Part shown: positions 7,696 through 16,155 of the stretch, one piece after another | How positions within the stretch are numbered: position 1 is the first letter of the stretch | Layout: each line of letters opens with the position of its first letter | Assembly (NCBI RefSeq): GCF_027980145.1 | Contig: NZ_JAMZNK010000001.1 | Span: 62,001 to 126,000, forward strand | Length of the DNA: 64,000 nucleotides | From: Flavobacterium azizsancarii | GTDB lineage: Bacteria; Bacteroidota; Bacteroidia; Flavobacteriales; Flavobacteriaceae | Direction: 5' to 3' | Program-made: the position numbers and the translations under genes | The notes under the pieces: generated by a model | Told to the model about the DNA's origin: nothing | Databases searched by the model: none | The model's input: only the letters and a program-made list of their open reading frames with translations

Positions 7696-8742
7696 TTATT
7701 TAACAAGATTTACAAATTTAGCATTTGTCAAAGAAGACAAAGTTCCTTCTTTATCCATACCTTGCCAATCTGATATTTTTCCGTTTACATTAATTTTAAT
7801 ACCAACTGCGTTAGGTGTTTCATAGATGAGGTATTTTATGTTGCCGCTATTAAACTCCAATTCGTAATCTGCATTTTGTTTCCTGAATTTAAATATTGCT
7901 TTACCGGCTTTTTCCGGACTGGACGGATGTGCAAAAGAAACAAATTTATATTCGTCGTTTTGCTGAAAAGCATAATACAATATGTTATCAGCTTTAAATA
8001 AGATCACACGTCCTTTGCCGTTTTTTGTGTCGAAAGCAAGTAGTTTTCTTTCATTTAAACTGGATTCATAGAGCGACAAAGAAGTAAAAGGAACATATTG
8101 GTTGTTTTCCCATCTCTTTCCTGTTATTTGAGAAAAAGGACCTTCTACAAAACCATCTTCTACATAACTGGACAACATTTTTGCTTCTTTACCGGTAACG
8201 GTGAAATGTTCGATGCCATGAAGAGCAGCTCCGCCAGAACTCGATGTTATGATTCGTTTGTATTTAGGATTAATCTCAAATGAACCGCCTCGCACACAAT
8301 GAGTATTATCATAAATACTGCTTATATTTGGACTAGGGACAAAACCTGCTGGCGTATTAATAAAGATACTTGCTGTTGCCTGTGGTGAATAGCATCCTTC
8401 ATCAAAAAGTTCTGGATAAAAAATGATAATATCGGGTCTTCCGTCAAAATTCACATCTCCCAGTACACTGATATTTTTATTAGATATGCTTTTGAATGTT
8501 GTTGTCTTCGCTGTTTTGTTGATTTGTGGCGTAGAAAGTTCTTTTGTACCATATTCAAGTGCTATTTTTTTACTTTCATTTTCAGTAAGTTTATAATATT
8601 CTTTTATTTCTGAGTTGGTTGTATCCCGCACAAAGTACAAAGTATAGCCTTTCATGAAATCATTAATAAAATAGGCTTTCTGTGCGTGTAAAGTAGATAC
8701 TGCTGTTAAGAGAAAAATTATTAAATAAATTTTTAGTTTCAT
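7696..8742 (-). CDS. Secreted protein with an FG-GAP/VCBS-like motif, function unknown
   Basis: A 348-residue protein with a signal peptide (MKLKIYLIIFLLTAVSTLHAQ). The segment SVLGDVNFDGRPDIIIF (near residue 95) is a calcium-binding DxNxDGxxD loop as in FG-GAP/VCBS repeat proteins. The rest, including an EGCYSPQA segment and a C-terminal half of beta strands, resembles proteins that record or bind at the cell surface but matches nothing I can name. It heads a group of four minus-strand genes with similar loops. Role unknown; probably periplasmic or cell-surface. Confidence 0.65.
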   Translation of the reverse strand: MKLKIYLIIFLLTAVSTLHAQKAYFINDFMKGYTLYFVRDTTNSEIKEYYKLTENESKKIALEYGTKELSTPQINKTAKTTTFKSISNKNISVLGDVNFDGRPDIIIFYPELFDEGCYSPQATASIFINTPAGFVPSPNISSIYDNTHCVRGGSFEINPKYKRIITSSSGGAALHGIEHFTVTGKEAKMLSSYVEDGFVEGPFSQITGKRWENNQYVPFTSLSLYESSLNERKLLAFDTKNGKGRVILFKADNILYYAFQQNDEYKFVSFAHPSSPEKAGKAIFKFRKQNADYELEFNSGNIKYLIYETPNAVGIKINVNGKISDWQGMDKEGTLSSLTNAKFVNLVK

Positions 8743-8820
8743 ATTTGATTTTGAAAATGCTTTAAAGATTAGAGTCTATTTTTGATACAACTTAAATGAT
8801 ATTCATTAATAAGTATTGTT

Positions 8821-9567
8821 TTACTCTTCTGAAACTTCAAGCTTATCAAAATCTTCTATTTCAGATAATTTAAGTAGTTTTATTTTATTGATTTTTGTTT
8901 CCTTCTTTTCAAACATCTCAGGTTCATCGATATTCGGGTTTGCGTTTTCGTTTACTATTTTTTTTCTGGTTAAGAAATTTATACTTGTTTCAGTAAGAAC
9001 TGTAGGTCCGTGATTGCTACTTGCATCGTAGCCAATAAGTTCAAGATCTGAATTTTGAAGTCTAAACATATATCTCCAATAGCCGTATCTTCCGTGGGCA
9101 TAATGTACAAAAAGTTTTCCTTTGGTTATTTCAACGCCTAGTTCCGGTGCAAAATAAACACCGCCTTCTTCATTTTCAGAAGAAAAACAGTCATAGTTTT
9201 TAACAGCCAGTTCGTAACCTTTATTTTTGTTTAACAGAACGATAATGCCCCTGCGATTACGATCTAATTCACCGCGGTATTCGTCTTTAACGATCTCACT
9301 TTTGTTAGTGCCTTTTATAATTAGAACACAGTCTTCGATTTTATCTTTATTTAAATCACCATAAATGGTATCAAAGATTACATAGCCTTTTGGAACAAAA
9401 TCTGCAGGATTTTTTCCTATTTCAATTTCTGAAATCTCATTTTCAGGAACTTCTTCCACCACATTAAGGGCTTCCTGAATTTGTGCTGGTCCTTTTTTTG
9501 TTTTACTGCAATTAACGTTTCCTAATAATATTAAAATTGCTGTTGTAAATATTAAGTATTTATTCAT
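8821..9567 (-). CDS. Putative lipoprotein with a VCBS-like loop
   Basis: A 248-residue protein with a hydrophobic leader ending in a plausible lipobox (LLGNVNC, C20). A motif DTIYGDLNKDKIEDCVLII (about 65-85) is the degenerate calcium loop seen in its neighbours. A RYGYWRYMFRLQN segment follows, then an unusually charged C-terminal tail rich in Glu and Lys. Function not recognised. It is separated by 24 bases from the next gene upstream (9592-10305) and probably shares a transcript with it. Confidence 0.6.
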   Translation of the reverse strand: MNKYLIFTTAILILLGNVNCSKTKKGPAQIQEALNVVEEVPENEISEIEIGKNPADFVPKGYVIFDTIYGDLNKDKIEDCVLIIKGTNKSEIVKDEYRGELDRNRRGIIVLLNKNKGYELAVKNYDCFSSENEEGGVYFAPELGVEITKGKLFVHYAHGRYGYWRYMFRLQNSDLELIGYDASSNHGPTVLTETSINFLTRKKIVNENANPNIDEPEMFEKKETKINKIKLLKLSEIEDFDKLEVSEE

Positions 9568-9591
9568 AAATGTCTAATGGTTATGTTTCTG

Positions 9592-10305
9592 TTAGTCTTT
9601 CTCTGCTTTTACTTTATTTTTAGACTTTAATTTCCATTTCCCGTTTTTTCCAATGTATTCGTAATCAATCATATGTTTTCCTGTTCGGTGCTGAAAATGT
9701 TTTTTTATGGGTATAATAGTAAGATCGGTTTTTAAAAGATAACTGCTTTCTTCAGATCTTCCATAAGCGCTTCCATAAAGTTCGGTATTTATAGTGCTGG
9801 TTTCTTTGTCAAATTCAGGTCTGTTCCAGATATCAGTATCGTCAGCTGTATTATAGAGCCTTACGAGTTTTTGTTGTGTTTGATCATTAATAAATATAAT
9901 GGTCCATTCATTAGTATTTACATTAGAAAATACCCAACACAGTAGATCTTCGTCTCCATCATTGTCAAAGTCGATAATTTTAAAATTTGAAATAAGCAAA
10001 TCATTATCAAAGTTCCAGGGAAAAGGTTGATAACTCATATTTTCCTGAAATTGAAATTCATTGTTTTTTAATTGATAAAGTGACGCAATTGAGTCATTTT
10101 GTAAACGGAAAGAATATTTTAAGGGAATTTCACCTTTTAATTCAAATTCGCATTCAGGTTTTTCTTTAGTAAAATCAATATCATCTATGCTTGATGAATC
10201 GGCAGGAAAGTTGACTTTAAAAGTAAGAACTTTTATAGAATCATTTTGTGCTTGTGAGTAAGAAAAGGCTAATACAATTAATAAAAGTGAGAAAAAATGT
10301 TTCAT
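9592..10305 (-). CDS. Secreted VCBS-like protein, function unknown
   Basis: A 237-residue protein with signal peptide MKHFFSLLLIVLAFSYSQAQ. The loop FKIIDFDNDGDEDLLCWVF (about residues 108-127) is a canonical DxDxDGxED calcium site. The C-terminus is basic (GKWKLKSKNKVKAEKD). I do not recognise a named family. It is the first intact member of the small same-strand group of related loop proteins extending to 7696. Confidence 0.6.
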   Translation of the reverse strand: MKHFFSLLLIVLAFSYSQAQNDSIKVLTFKVNFPADSSSIDDIDFTKEKPECEFELKGEIPLKYSFRLQNDSIASLYQLKNNEFQFQENMSYQPFPWNFDNDLLISNFKIIDFDNDGDEDLLCWVFSNVNTNEWTIIFINDQTQQKLVRLYNTADDTDIWNRPEFDKETSTINTELYGSAYGRSEESSYLLKTDLTIIPIKKHFQHRTGKHMIDYEYIGKNGKWKLKSKNKVKAEKD

Positions 10306-10508
10306 TATGAGGATAATGTTTAATGTTTTTTAAGTGGAATTTATATTTTATAAAAATAGTTCATTTATGAAAACCCTCTATTTATAAAAGTACCATCACC
10401 TCGTTATCAGCTCAAAATAGTAAGAGAAGGCCTGTGCAAACGTGCAATTCGCAACTAGCCCGACCTAATCCAACTGAATGTTAGGCAGCGTATATTTTGT
10501 GTTCAGTA

Positions 10509-11037
10509 CTATTTGAATTTTTGATAGTTTTTGTTCCAATATTCTTCGATGAAATTCCATTTGTCTGCATTACAAGGTAAGACTGAATATGGAAGTTTTT
10601 TTATCAATTTTAAATTATTTTCATCATTTTTAAGCACCTTATAAACTTGAATACTTTGGGATTTTGCTTCTTCATCACAACCTTTCCCATAGATATTGCC
10701 TAATTCAACCTTTTCAAAATTTTTGAATGTAAATAGTTTGCTTGTTCAATTGATATCGGCGCAACCTGCCCGGCAATAGCTATACCAATAATTAGGATTG
10801 GATTTTAGTTGAACAGGCTCACGGATACGTTCAAAACCTATAGATTTCACAAAAGTATTATTTAATGAATCATACAGATAAAGTTCATGGTCACCCCTCT
10901 GTTCTCCACGAGAAAACAAGATGTCGAAATAACCATCATTATTAAAATCTATAAATTCTTGATTAGAAAGTCCGCCTTTGTCAATGTAGGTTGTAAAATT
11001 TTTTAAAGATATGCTTAAAAAAAAGCTATAAGTTTTT
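10509..11037 (-). pseudogene. Remnant of a VCBS-like protein gene (no start, internal stop)
   Basis: Reading the minus strand, a frame with clear coding character runs through KNFTTYIDKGGLSNQEF, FIDFNNDGYFDILFSRG (calcium loop) and PNYWYSYCRAGCADIN. It meets a TGA, then continues in the same frame as TSKLFTFKNFEKVELGNIYGKGC ... EEYWNKNYQKFK to a TAG at 10509-10511. The 5' end runs into a palindrome at 11038-11070 with no start codon or leader. It is a decayed fourth member of the adjacent group. The 200 bases between it and the gene at 9592-10305 hold nothing I can assign. Confidence 0.7.
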
Positions 11038-11070
11038 AGACCTGACAGATTTTAAAAACCTGCCAGGTCT
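11038..11070. repeat. Palindrome of the ACCTG-CAGGT family
   Basis: AGACCTGACAGATTTT (11038-11053) faces AAAACCTGCCAGGTCT, an imperfect inverted repeat with two mismatches and almost no loop. It lies five bases after the end of the ankyrin gene and may serve as its terminator. A related, longer version is at 46539-46588. Confidence 0.6.
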
Positions 11071-11075
11071 GAATT

Positions 11076-12422
11076 TTATCCTTTTAGGATTTTACTTTTC
11101 TCTGTCTCAAATTCTTCAGTATTTAAAATACCGGCATCTAAAAGTTCCTTAAGATCCAATAAAGCTTTTTTCTTTTCTTCCATAGAACTTACTGTACTAT
11201 TGTTTTCTTCTGTTGCAACTGTTTTAATTGGAGTAACAACTGTTCCGGATGGCGCAACTTTCAAAATCATTTCGGTAATTTCATTAAATCCTTTTACATT
11301 TGAGTAATCAATAGCTTTTTGTTCTTTCACGTTTACGATTGTGGCATCGGCGTTGTTTTCAAGTAAATACTTCACTACATCTTTTTTGCCGCTTGCCGCA
11401 CTGTAATGCAAAGGTGTATTTCCGGATTCGTCTTGTATGTTGATGTTTGCGCCTGCGTCGATCAGCAGTTTGGCCATACTCAGATTGCCTTTTTTTGTGG
11501 CAATATGCAACAGGCTTTCGCCACCATAACTGTAACTGCTGTTGAGTGTAAAACTAGAATCGACCGCAATATTCGTTGCGCTGATCACCCAATCCAGGTA
11601 ATCATTCATCGATGAGGTATCTTCGGCAACTGGTTTGCTAAAGTTTACATCAACCCCATTGTCTAAAAATAAGCCCACGATTTCTTTTTGATTGTTGCTG
11701 CAGGCGTACCAAATAGGTGAATGACCACTACTGTTTGAAGTAAATACATTAGCACCTCTTTCAACTAATAATTTGGCAAGCATTCTGTTGGTTTCGTAAC
11801 ACGCACTGAGCAGTGCATTTTCACCTGCGTGATTCATGTGGTTAATGTCGGCGCCATTGTCCAGCAGCAAAGTTACCATTGGTAAAGATTTTGTGTAACA
11901 AGCGAAAATCAAAGGAGTATTTCCTTGTTTGTCAGTGGCGTTAATATTAGTGTCCTTATCTAAAAGTAATTGTATTATTTCGCGATTTTGTTTTCTGGAA
12001 GCAATTAACAGAGGTGTTTCGCCATTGTTGTTCAAAAGATCCACATCTATTCCGGCGTCTAATAATTTTGAAGCTATTTCAACTTGTGCAGTCTGAACTG
12101 TTAAATGCAAAAGACTGTTACCGCTTTTGTCGTTGATTTCAATTTTTGCACCATTTTCCAGGAGATAAAGTGCAGTTTGTTTTTGCTTTTGCAAACAGGA
12201 GAAGAATAAAGGCGTTTCTCCCTCGTGATCTTCATAATTGATATCGGCACCATCTTCGCATAATAGTTTCACGATATCCAGATATCCTCTGTGGGCGGCA
12301 TAATGCAAAGCTGTTCTTCCTTTTTCATCGGTATATTTTACATCAACTTCTTTATTTTGAAGCAGTAATTCGGCTATTTTTCTGTTGCCGTTTTCGCAGG
12401 CAAGTATAAATGACATGGACAT
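11076..12422 (-). CDS. Ankyrin-repeat protein with C-terminal SHOCT domain
   Basis: A 448-residue protein made of about ten ankyrin repeats from residue 5 to about 385, each with the G-x-TPLH/LL-hallmark (for example KGRTALHYAAHRGYLDIVKLL and SGNTPLHYSAASGKKDVVKYLL). The last 30 residues (LLDLKELLDAGILNTEEFETEKSKIL) form a SHOCT motif, a short C-terminal module seen in many bacterial proteins and thought to aid oligomerisation or binding. No signal peptide, so probably cytoplasmic. It is transcribed with the ankyrin gene 30 bp upstream. Binding partner unknown. Confidence 0.85.
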   Translation of the reverse strand: MSMSFILACENGNRKIAELLLQNKEVDVKYTDEKGRTALHYAAHRGYLDIVKLLCEDGADINYEDHEGETPLFFSCLQKQKQTALYLLENGAKIEINDKSGNSLLHLTVQTAQVEIASKLLDAGIDVDLLNNNGETPLLIASRKQNREIIQLLLDKDTNINATDKQGNTPLIFACYTKSLPMVTLLLDNGADINHMNHAGENALLSACYETNRMLAKLLVERGANVFTSNSSGHSPIWYACSNNQKEIVGLFLDNGVDVNFSKPVAEDTSSMNDYLDWVISATNIAVDSSFTLNSSYSYGGESLLHIATKKGNLSMAKLLIDAGANINIQDESGNTPLHYSAASGKKDVVKYLLENNADATIVNVKEQKAIDYSNVKGFNEITEMILKVAPSGTVVTPIKTVATEENNSTVSSMEEKKKALLDLKELLDAGILNTEEFETEKSKILKG

Positions 12423-12452
12423 ATATTGTTGTTTTTTTATATAATTTTGTTC

Positions 12453-13634
12453 TTAGGATTTCATTAAAAGTTCGACAGTTTTTATTTTAAGGTTGTCTTC
12501 CGAAGCAATCATAAGGGCAGTTTCGTCTTTATCATTCGTAATGTTTTTATCAGCACCGTTTTCCAATAATAATTTTACTTTTCTATACGTTTCTTTTGCA
12601 GTTTCGGCATCATAATTTACGTTGTATTCACAAATTTTATGCAATAATGTGTTACCCTCATTGTCCTGTTCGTTGAGGTCAATGGATGAAGTATCCAATA
12701 CAGATTTTAGAATAGTGGCGTTTTTTTCTGCAATATAATCCAATGCTGATTTTGGTTTTCCGTAGTATTGAGCACAATAATTAAGATCAGCACCATCTGA
12801 TAATAATCGTTCTAAAAATTTCAAACTACTTTCTGAATCTGACATCGATCGGATATATTCTGTTAATAACGTTCGTTCGTTTTTGTTGATGATATTGAAA
12901 TTTACAGTACAAGCAGCAGCCAAAAGATCATACATTTCATAAGAAGATTGCTCGGCTACAGCATAATAAAAAGCATTGTTCTCGAGGTTGTCTGTTTCAT
13001 TTGCATCTGCGCCATTATCAAGCAATAATGCAATGTATTCTTTTTTGACCTTTTTTACCGCACAAAGTAAGGCTGTTGTACCAACGATATTTTTTTCATT
13101 AATATCGAGACCGTTTTCCACTAATAAACGAATGTATGCTGCTCCTTTTTCTGGATCTAAACCGTAAATGTTTATAACACGGTAAATCAAATTTTCTCCC
13201 GCATTGTTTTTAAACTGAGTATTACAGCCAGAATCTTCAATTAGACTTTTAATAAGGGGTGCTGCAGCTCCTTTCTCGATGCAATATCCTAATAAAGTCT
13301 GGTCGCTGACTTCATCATTAATATTTTCCATTTTTGACATCAGAGCTTTAAAAAATGAAACAGATTCTTCGTCACCTTTTAAATCCCGGGAAACAGTACT
13401 AAAAATAGATTTGTCAAAATTGTCCAGTTCATAAATATCTGTTTCGATAAAACCCGCTTTTATCAAAGCATCTATTAGATCAATAGCTTTTGCGTTAAGA
13501 ATTTTAGTGATTATTTGCGAAAAATTGTTTTTAAGATATTGCTCGTTAAACGATTCTCCGTTTTTAAGCGCTGCTCTGGCAGCATCGAAATTCTCCTGAA
13601 AGATGTATTCTCCTATTTTGTTTTGTGTTGACAT
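12453..13634 (-). CDS. Ankyrin-repeat protein
   Basis: A 393-residue protein. The first 100 residues are helical without clear repeats; from about 105 onward ankyrin units appear (NAGENLIYRVINIYG, GTTALLCAVKKVKKEYIALLLDNGADAN, EGNTLLHKICEYN, DETALMIASEDNLKIKTVELL). No leader, so cytoplasmic. It lies 30 bases upstream of the SHOCT-ankyrin gene and the two are likely paralogs that diverged after a tandem duplication. Function is protein binding of unknown target. Confidence 0.8.
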   Translation of the reverse strand: MSTQNKIGEYIFQENFDAARAALKNGESFNEQYLKNNFSQIITKILNAKAIDLIDALIKAGFIETDIYELDNFDKSIFSTVSRDLKGDEESVSFFKALMSKMENINDEVSDQTLLGYCIEKGAAAPLIKSLIEDSGCNTQFKNNAGENLIYRVINIYGLDPEKGAAYIRLLVENGLDINEKNIVGTTALLCAVKKVKKEYIALLLDNGADANETDNLENNAFYYAVAEQSSYEMYDLLAAACTVNFNIINKNERTLLTEYIRSMSDSESSLKFLERLLSDGADLNYCAQYYGKPKSALDYIAEKNATILKSVLDTSSIDLNEQDNEGNTLLHKICEYNVNYDAETAKETYRKVKLLLENGADKNITNDKDETALMIASEDNLKIKTVELLMKS

Positions 13635-13951
13635 GTTTAAAAAAATTATGAAAATGAATATAAAACTTAAAATTATTATTTATGTGAATTTTTGGAATAA
13701 AAAAAGAGTTGTAAAAATTAAAACGTAAAATATAAAGCCGTAGTGCTTAATTATTGTTGTTGTGAAACAATTTTCCTGTTACGAGTTATCGTTGTCGCTA
13801 CGAAATCAAAAGGCTTCGCAGAGAGGGCTAGAAGACAAATTAAAATTGATTACTTAAAAAATGATTTGCCAAATCACAAACTTATTTGCTGTTTAGCGGA
13901 TTGTCAGCAACTTCCTGTATTATTACAATATATTGATTTTATTTAATGCCT

Positions 13952-14154
13952 TTAGTGCCATTTATTACTCTGTTTAACATCTAGATTGTATATTGTATTG
14001 AAAAGTTGACGAAGAGAATGAACGAGAAGTTTTTCATAATCTTTATTAAAATATTTTTCCATCTGTTCAATTGTTTTTTTGCAACCCGCAAAGTTCTAAT
14101 AATATGCTCTTGAAGTTTAATGTGATACGACAAATTAGTAATAGAATAAGACAT
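13952..14154 (-). pseudogene. Frameshifted small gene remnant, family unknown
   Basis: On the minus strand a frame begins MSYSITNLSYHIKLQEHIIRTLRVAKK. It then loses sense at a run of seven A (14073-14079 on the + strand as T). Adding one base would continue as TIEQMEKYFNKDYEKLL and HSLRQLFNTIYNLDVKQSNKWH to a TAA at 13952-13954, which has clear coding character. A one-base deletion in a homopolymer is the simplest reading, or a sequencing error. I do not recognise the family. The rest of the 13635-14317 gap holds nothing I can support. Confidence 0.45.
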
Positions 14155-14317
14155 TTTAAACAACGTCTTAAAAATATTATGCCTTATAAATGAGTAGTTT
14201 ACCTATTTAACAGAGCTTTAGAATAATCGATAAAAAAGCAAACTAAAAAAAATACTATCTTTACGGATTCAAACGTTTATGAACTTAAGCTGCTTTTGCA
14301 GCACTACATATAAAATT

Positions 14318-15682
14318 ATGGCATGTACAAGTTGTTCAACCTCAGATGGTGGCGCACCAAAAGGTTGTAAAAATAATGGGACTTGCGGCACCGATAGCTG
14401 CAATAAATTGACGGTCTTTGACTGGCTCGCAAACATGAGTCCGTCTAATGGAGAAGCAATTTTTGATTGTGTTGAGGTTCGTTTTAAAAACGGACGTAAA
14501 GAATTTTTTAGAAATTCTGAGAAACTAACTTTAAGTATTGGCGATATTGTAGCAACTGTTGCATCGCCAGGACATGATATAGGGATTGTAACTTTGACAG
14601 GTGAATTGGTAAAAATTCAAATGAAAAAGAAAGGTGTAAATCACGAAAGCAACGAAATTCCAAAAATTTATAGAAAAGCATCCCAAAAAGATATTGATAT
14701 CTGGTCTGTAGCGCGTGATCGTGAAGAACCAATGAAAGTTCGTGCACGTGAATTGGCTATTCAGCATAAACTTGAAATGAAAATTTCTGATATTGAATTT
14801 CAGGGAGACGGATCTAAAGCTACATTTTACTACACTGCGAATGACAGAGTCGATTTTAGACTTTTGATTAAAGATTTTGCAAAAGAATTCAGTACAAGAG
14901 TCGAAATGAAACAAGTAGGTTTCCGTCAGGAAGCAGCTCGTTTGGGAGGAATAGGTTCTTGTGGAAGAGAGCTTTGCTGCTCGACCTGGCTAACTGATTT
15001 TAGAAGTGTGAATACTTCTGCAGCACGTTACCAACAGCTTTCGCTAAATCCTCAAAAATTAGCCGGACAATGCGGAAAATTAAAGTGTTGTCTGAATTAT
15101 GAGTTGGATACTTATATGGATGCATTGAGAGATTTTCCGGATTACGATACTAAATTAGTGACCGAAAAAGGAGATGCAATCTGCCAGAAACAAGATATTT
15201 TTAAAGGGTTAATGTGGTTTGCCTACACGAATAATTTTGCAAACTGGCATGTTTTAAAAATTGATCAGGTAAAAGAAATTATTGCCGAAAACAAACAGAA
15301 AAATAAAGTTTCATCACTAGAAGATTTTGCTATTGAAGTAGTTTCAGAACCTGAAAAAGACTTTAATAACGCAATGGGACAAGAGAGTTTAACTCGTTTT
15401 GACCAGCCAAAAAGAAAGAAAAAACCAAGTCGCAAACGCAAACCAAATGCTGAAGCTGCGATTGTGGCAACTCCAAACAAACCTCAGGCAGTTCCAAATC
15501 TAAACAAGCCGGCAGTTCCAAATCAAAATAAACCTGCGGCAGGAAATGGAAATTCAAATAAAGGGAACAAACCGAATAATAACAAGCCAAATCAAGCGAA
15601 TAAAGCTAATAATTCGAATGATAACAAACCGGCTGAACCTAGAAAACCTATAATTATTACTAAAAATGAGAATAAAAAATAG
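14318..15682 (+). CDS. ricT: PSP1-domain protein, RicT/YaaT-like
   Basis: A PSP1 family protein of 454 residues from the ATG at 14318 (an in-frame ATG at 14279 would add 13 residues ahead of the usual MACTSC start). It carries the paired cysteine motifs of RicT: GSCGRELCCSTWL and AGQCGKLKCCLNYE. In Bacillus, RicT with RicA and RicF forms an iron-sulfur complex that affects RNase Y and RNA maturation. An additional N-terminal cysteine-rich stretch (about 2-32) and a C-terminal low-complexity tail rich in Asn, Lys and Pro (from about 370) are outside the core. Its 3' end overlaps gldH by 17 bases. Family firm; role in this phylum unproven. Confidence 0.85.
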   Translation: MACTSCSTSDGGAPKGCKNNGTCGTDSCNKLTVFDWLANMSPSNGEAIFDCVEVRFKNGRKEFFRNSEKLTLSIGDIVATVASPGHDIGIVTLTGELVKIQMKKKGVNHESNEIPKIYRKASQKDIDIWSVARDREEPMKVRARELAIQHKLEMKISDIEFQGDGSKATFYYTANDRVDFRLLIKDFAKEFSTRVEMKQVGFRQEAARLGGIGSCGRELCCSTWLTDFRSVNTSAARYQQLSLNPQKLAGQCGKLKCCLNYELDTYMDALRDFPDYDTKLVTEKGDAICQKQDIFKGLMWFAYTNNFANWHVLKIDQVKEIIAENKQKNKVSSLEDFAIEVVSEPEKDFNNAMGQESLTRFDQPKRKKKPSRKRKPNAEAAIVATPNKPQAVPNLNKPAVPNQNKPAAGNGNSNKGNKPNNNKPNQANKANNSNDNKPAEPRKPIIITKNENKK

Positions 15683-16145
15683 CGGGATTCTTCTTTTGGT
15701 AGCAATACTTCTTTTTTCTTGTGATAAAAAAAGAGTGTTTGATGAGTACAAATCTGTTGGAAGTGCCTGGAACAAAGACAGTATTGTAACTTTTGACCTG
15801 CCGGTTTTAGATTCCACCAAAAAATACAATTTATTTATAAATTTGAGAGATAATAACAATTATCCGTTCAAAAATTTGTTTTTAATTGTGGCTATTGAAA
15901 CACCTAGTGGTTTCACTAAAGTAGATACTTTAGAATATGAAATGGCAAAACCTGACGGAACCTTATTAGGAAATGGTTTTACGGATATAAAAGAAAGTAA
16001 GCTGTACTACAAAGAAGATGTAAAGTTTAAAGGAAAATATAAAGTACATATCAAACAAGCTGTTCGGGAATCAGGAAAAATTCCCGGAGTTCAGGCTTTA
16101 GAAGGTATTACAGACGTAGGTTTTAGAATAGAACAAAAAGATTAG
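15666..16145 (+). CDS. gldH: Gliding motility lipoprotein GldH
   Basis: A 159-residue lipoprotein with lipobox LLFSC (C19). The mature sequence has the GldH pattern: DEYKSVGSAWNKDSIVTFDLPVLDSTKKYNLFINLRDNN, then the NLFLIVAIETPSG strand, and DTLEYEMAKPDGTLLGNG. GldH is needed for gliding of Flavobacterium johnsoniae. It begins inside the end of the ricT-like gene and ends 10 bp before the PBP1A gene, so the three are likely one operon. Confidence 0.9.
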   Translation: MRIKNSGILLLVAILLFSCDKKRVFDEYKSVGSAWNKDSIVTFDLPVLDSTKKYNLFINLRDNNNYPFKNLFLIVAIETPSGFTKVDTLEYEMAKPDGTLLGNGFTDIKESKLYYKEDVKFKGKYKVHIKQAVRESGKIPGVQALEGITDVGFRIEQKD

Positions 16146-16155
16146 AAAAATAGTT

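Noticed and set aside
10420..10510. GTTAGGC and CCTAA/TTAGG pairing reminiscent of an integron attC site next to the VCBS run
   Set aside because: Only one arm is clear, no second site frames the neighbouring genes, and no integrase gene is in the window.
13743..13946. Open frame of 67 codons on the + strand
   Set aside because: Composition is unlike a protein (poly-Cys/Leu runs), there is no start context and no homology I recognise; likely chance.
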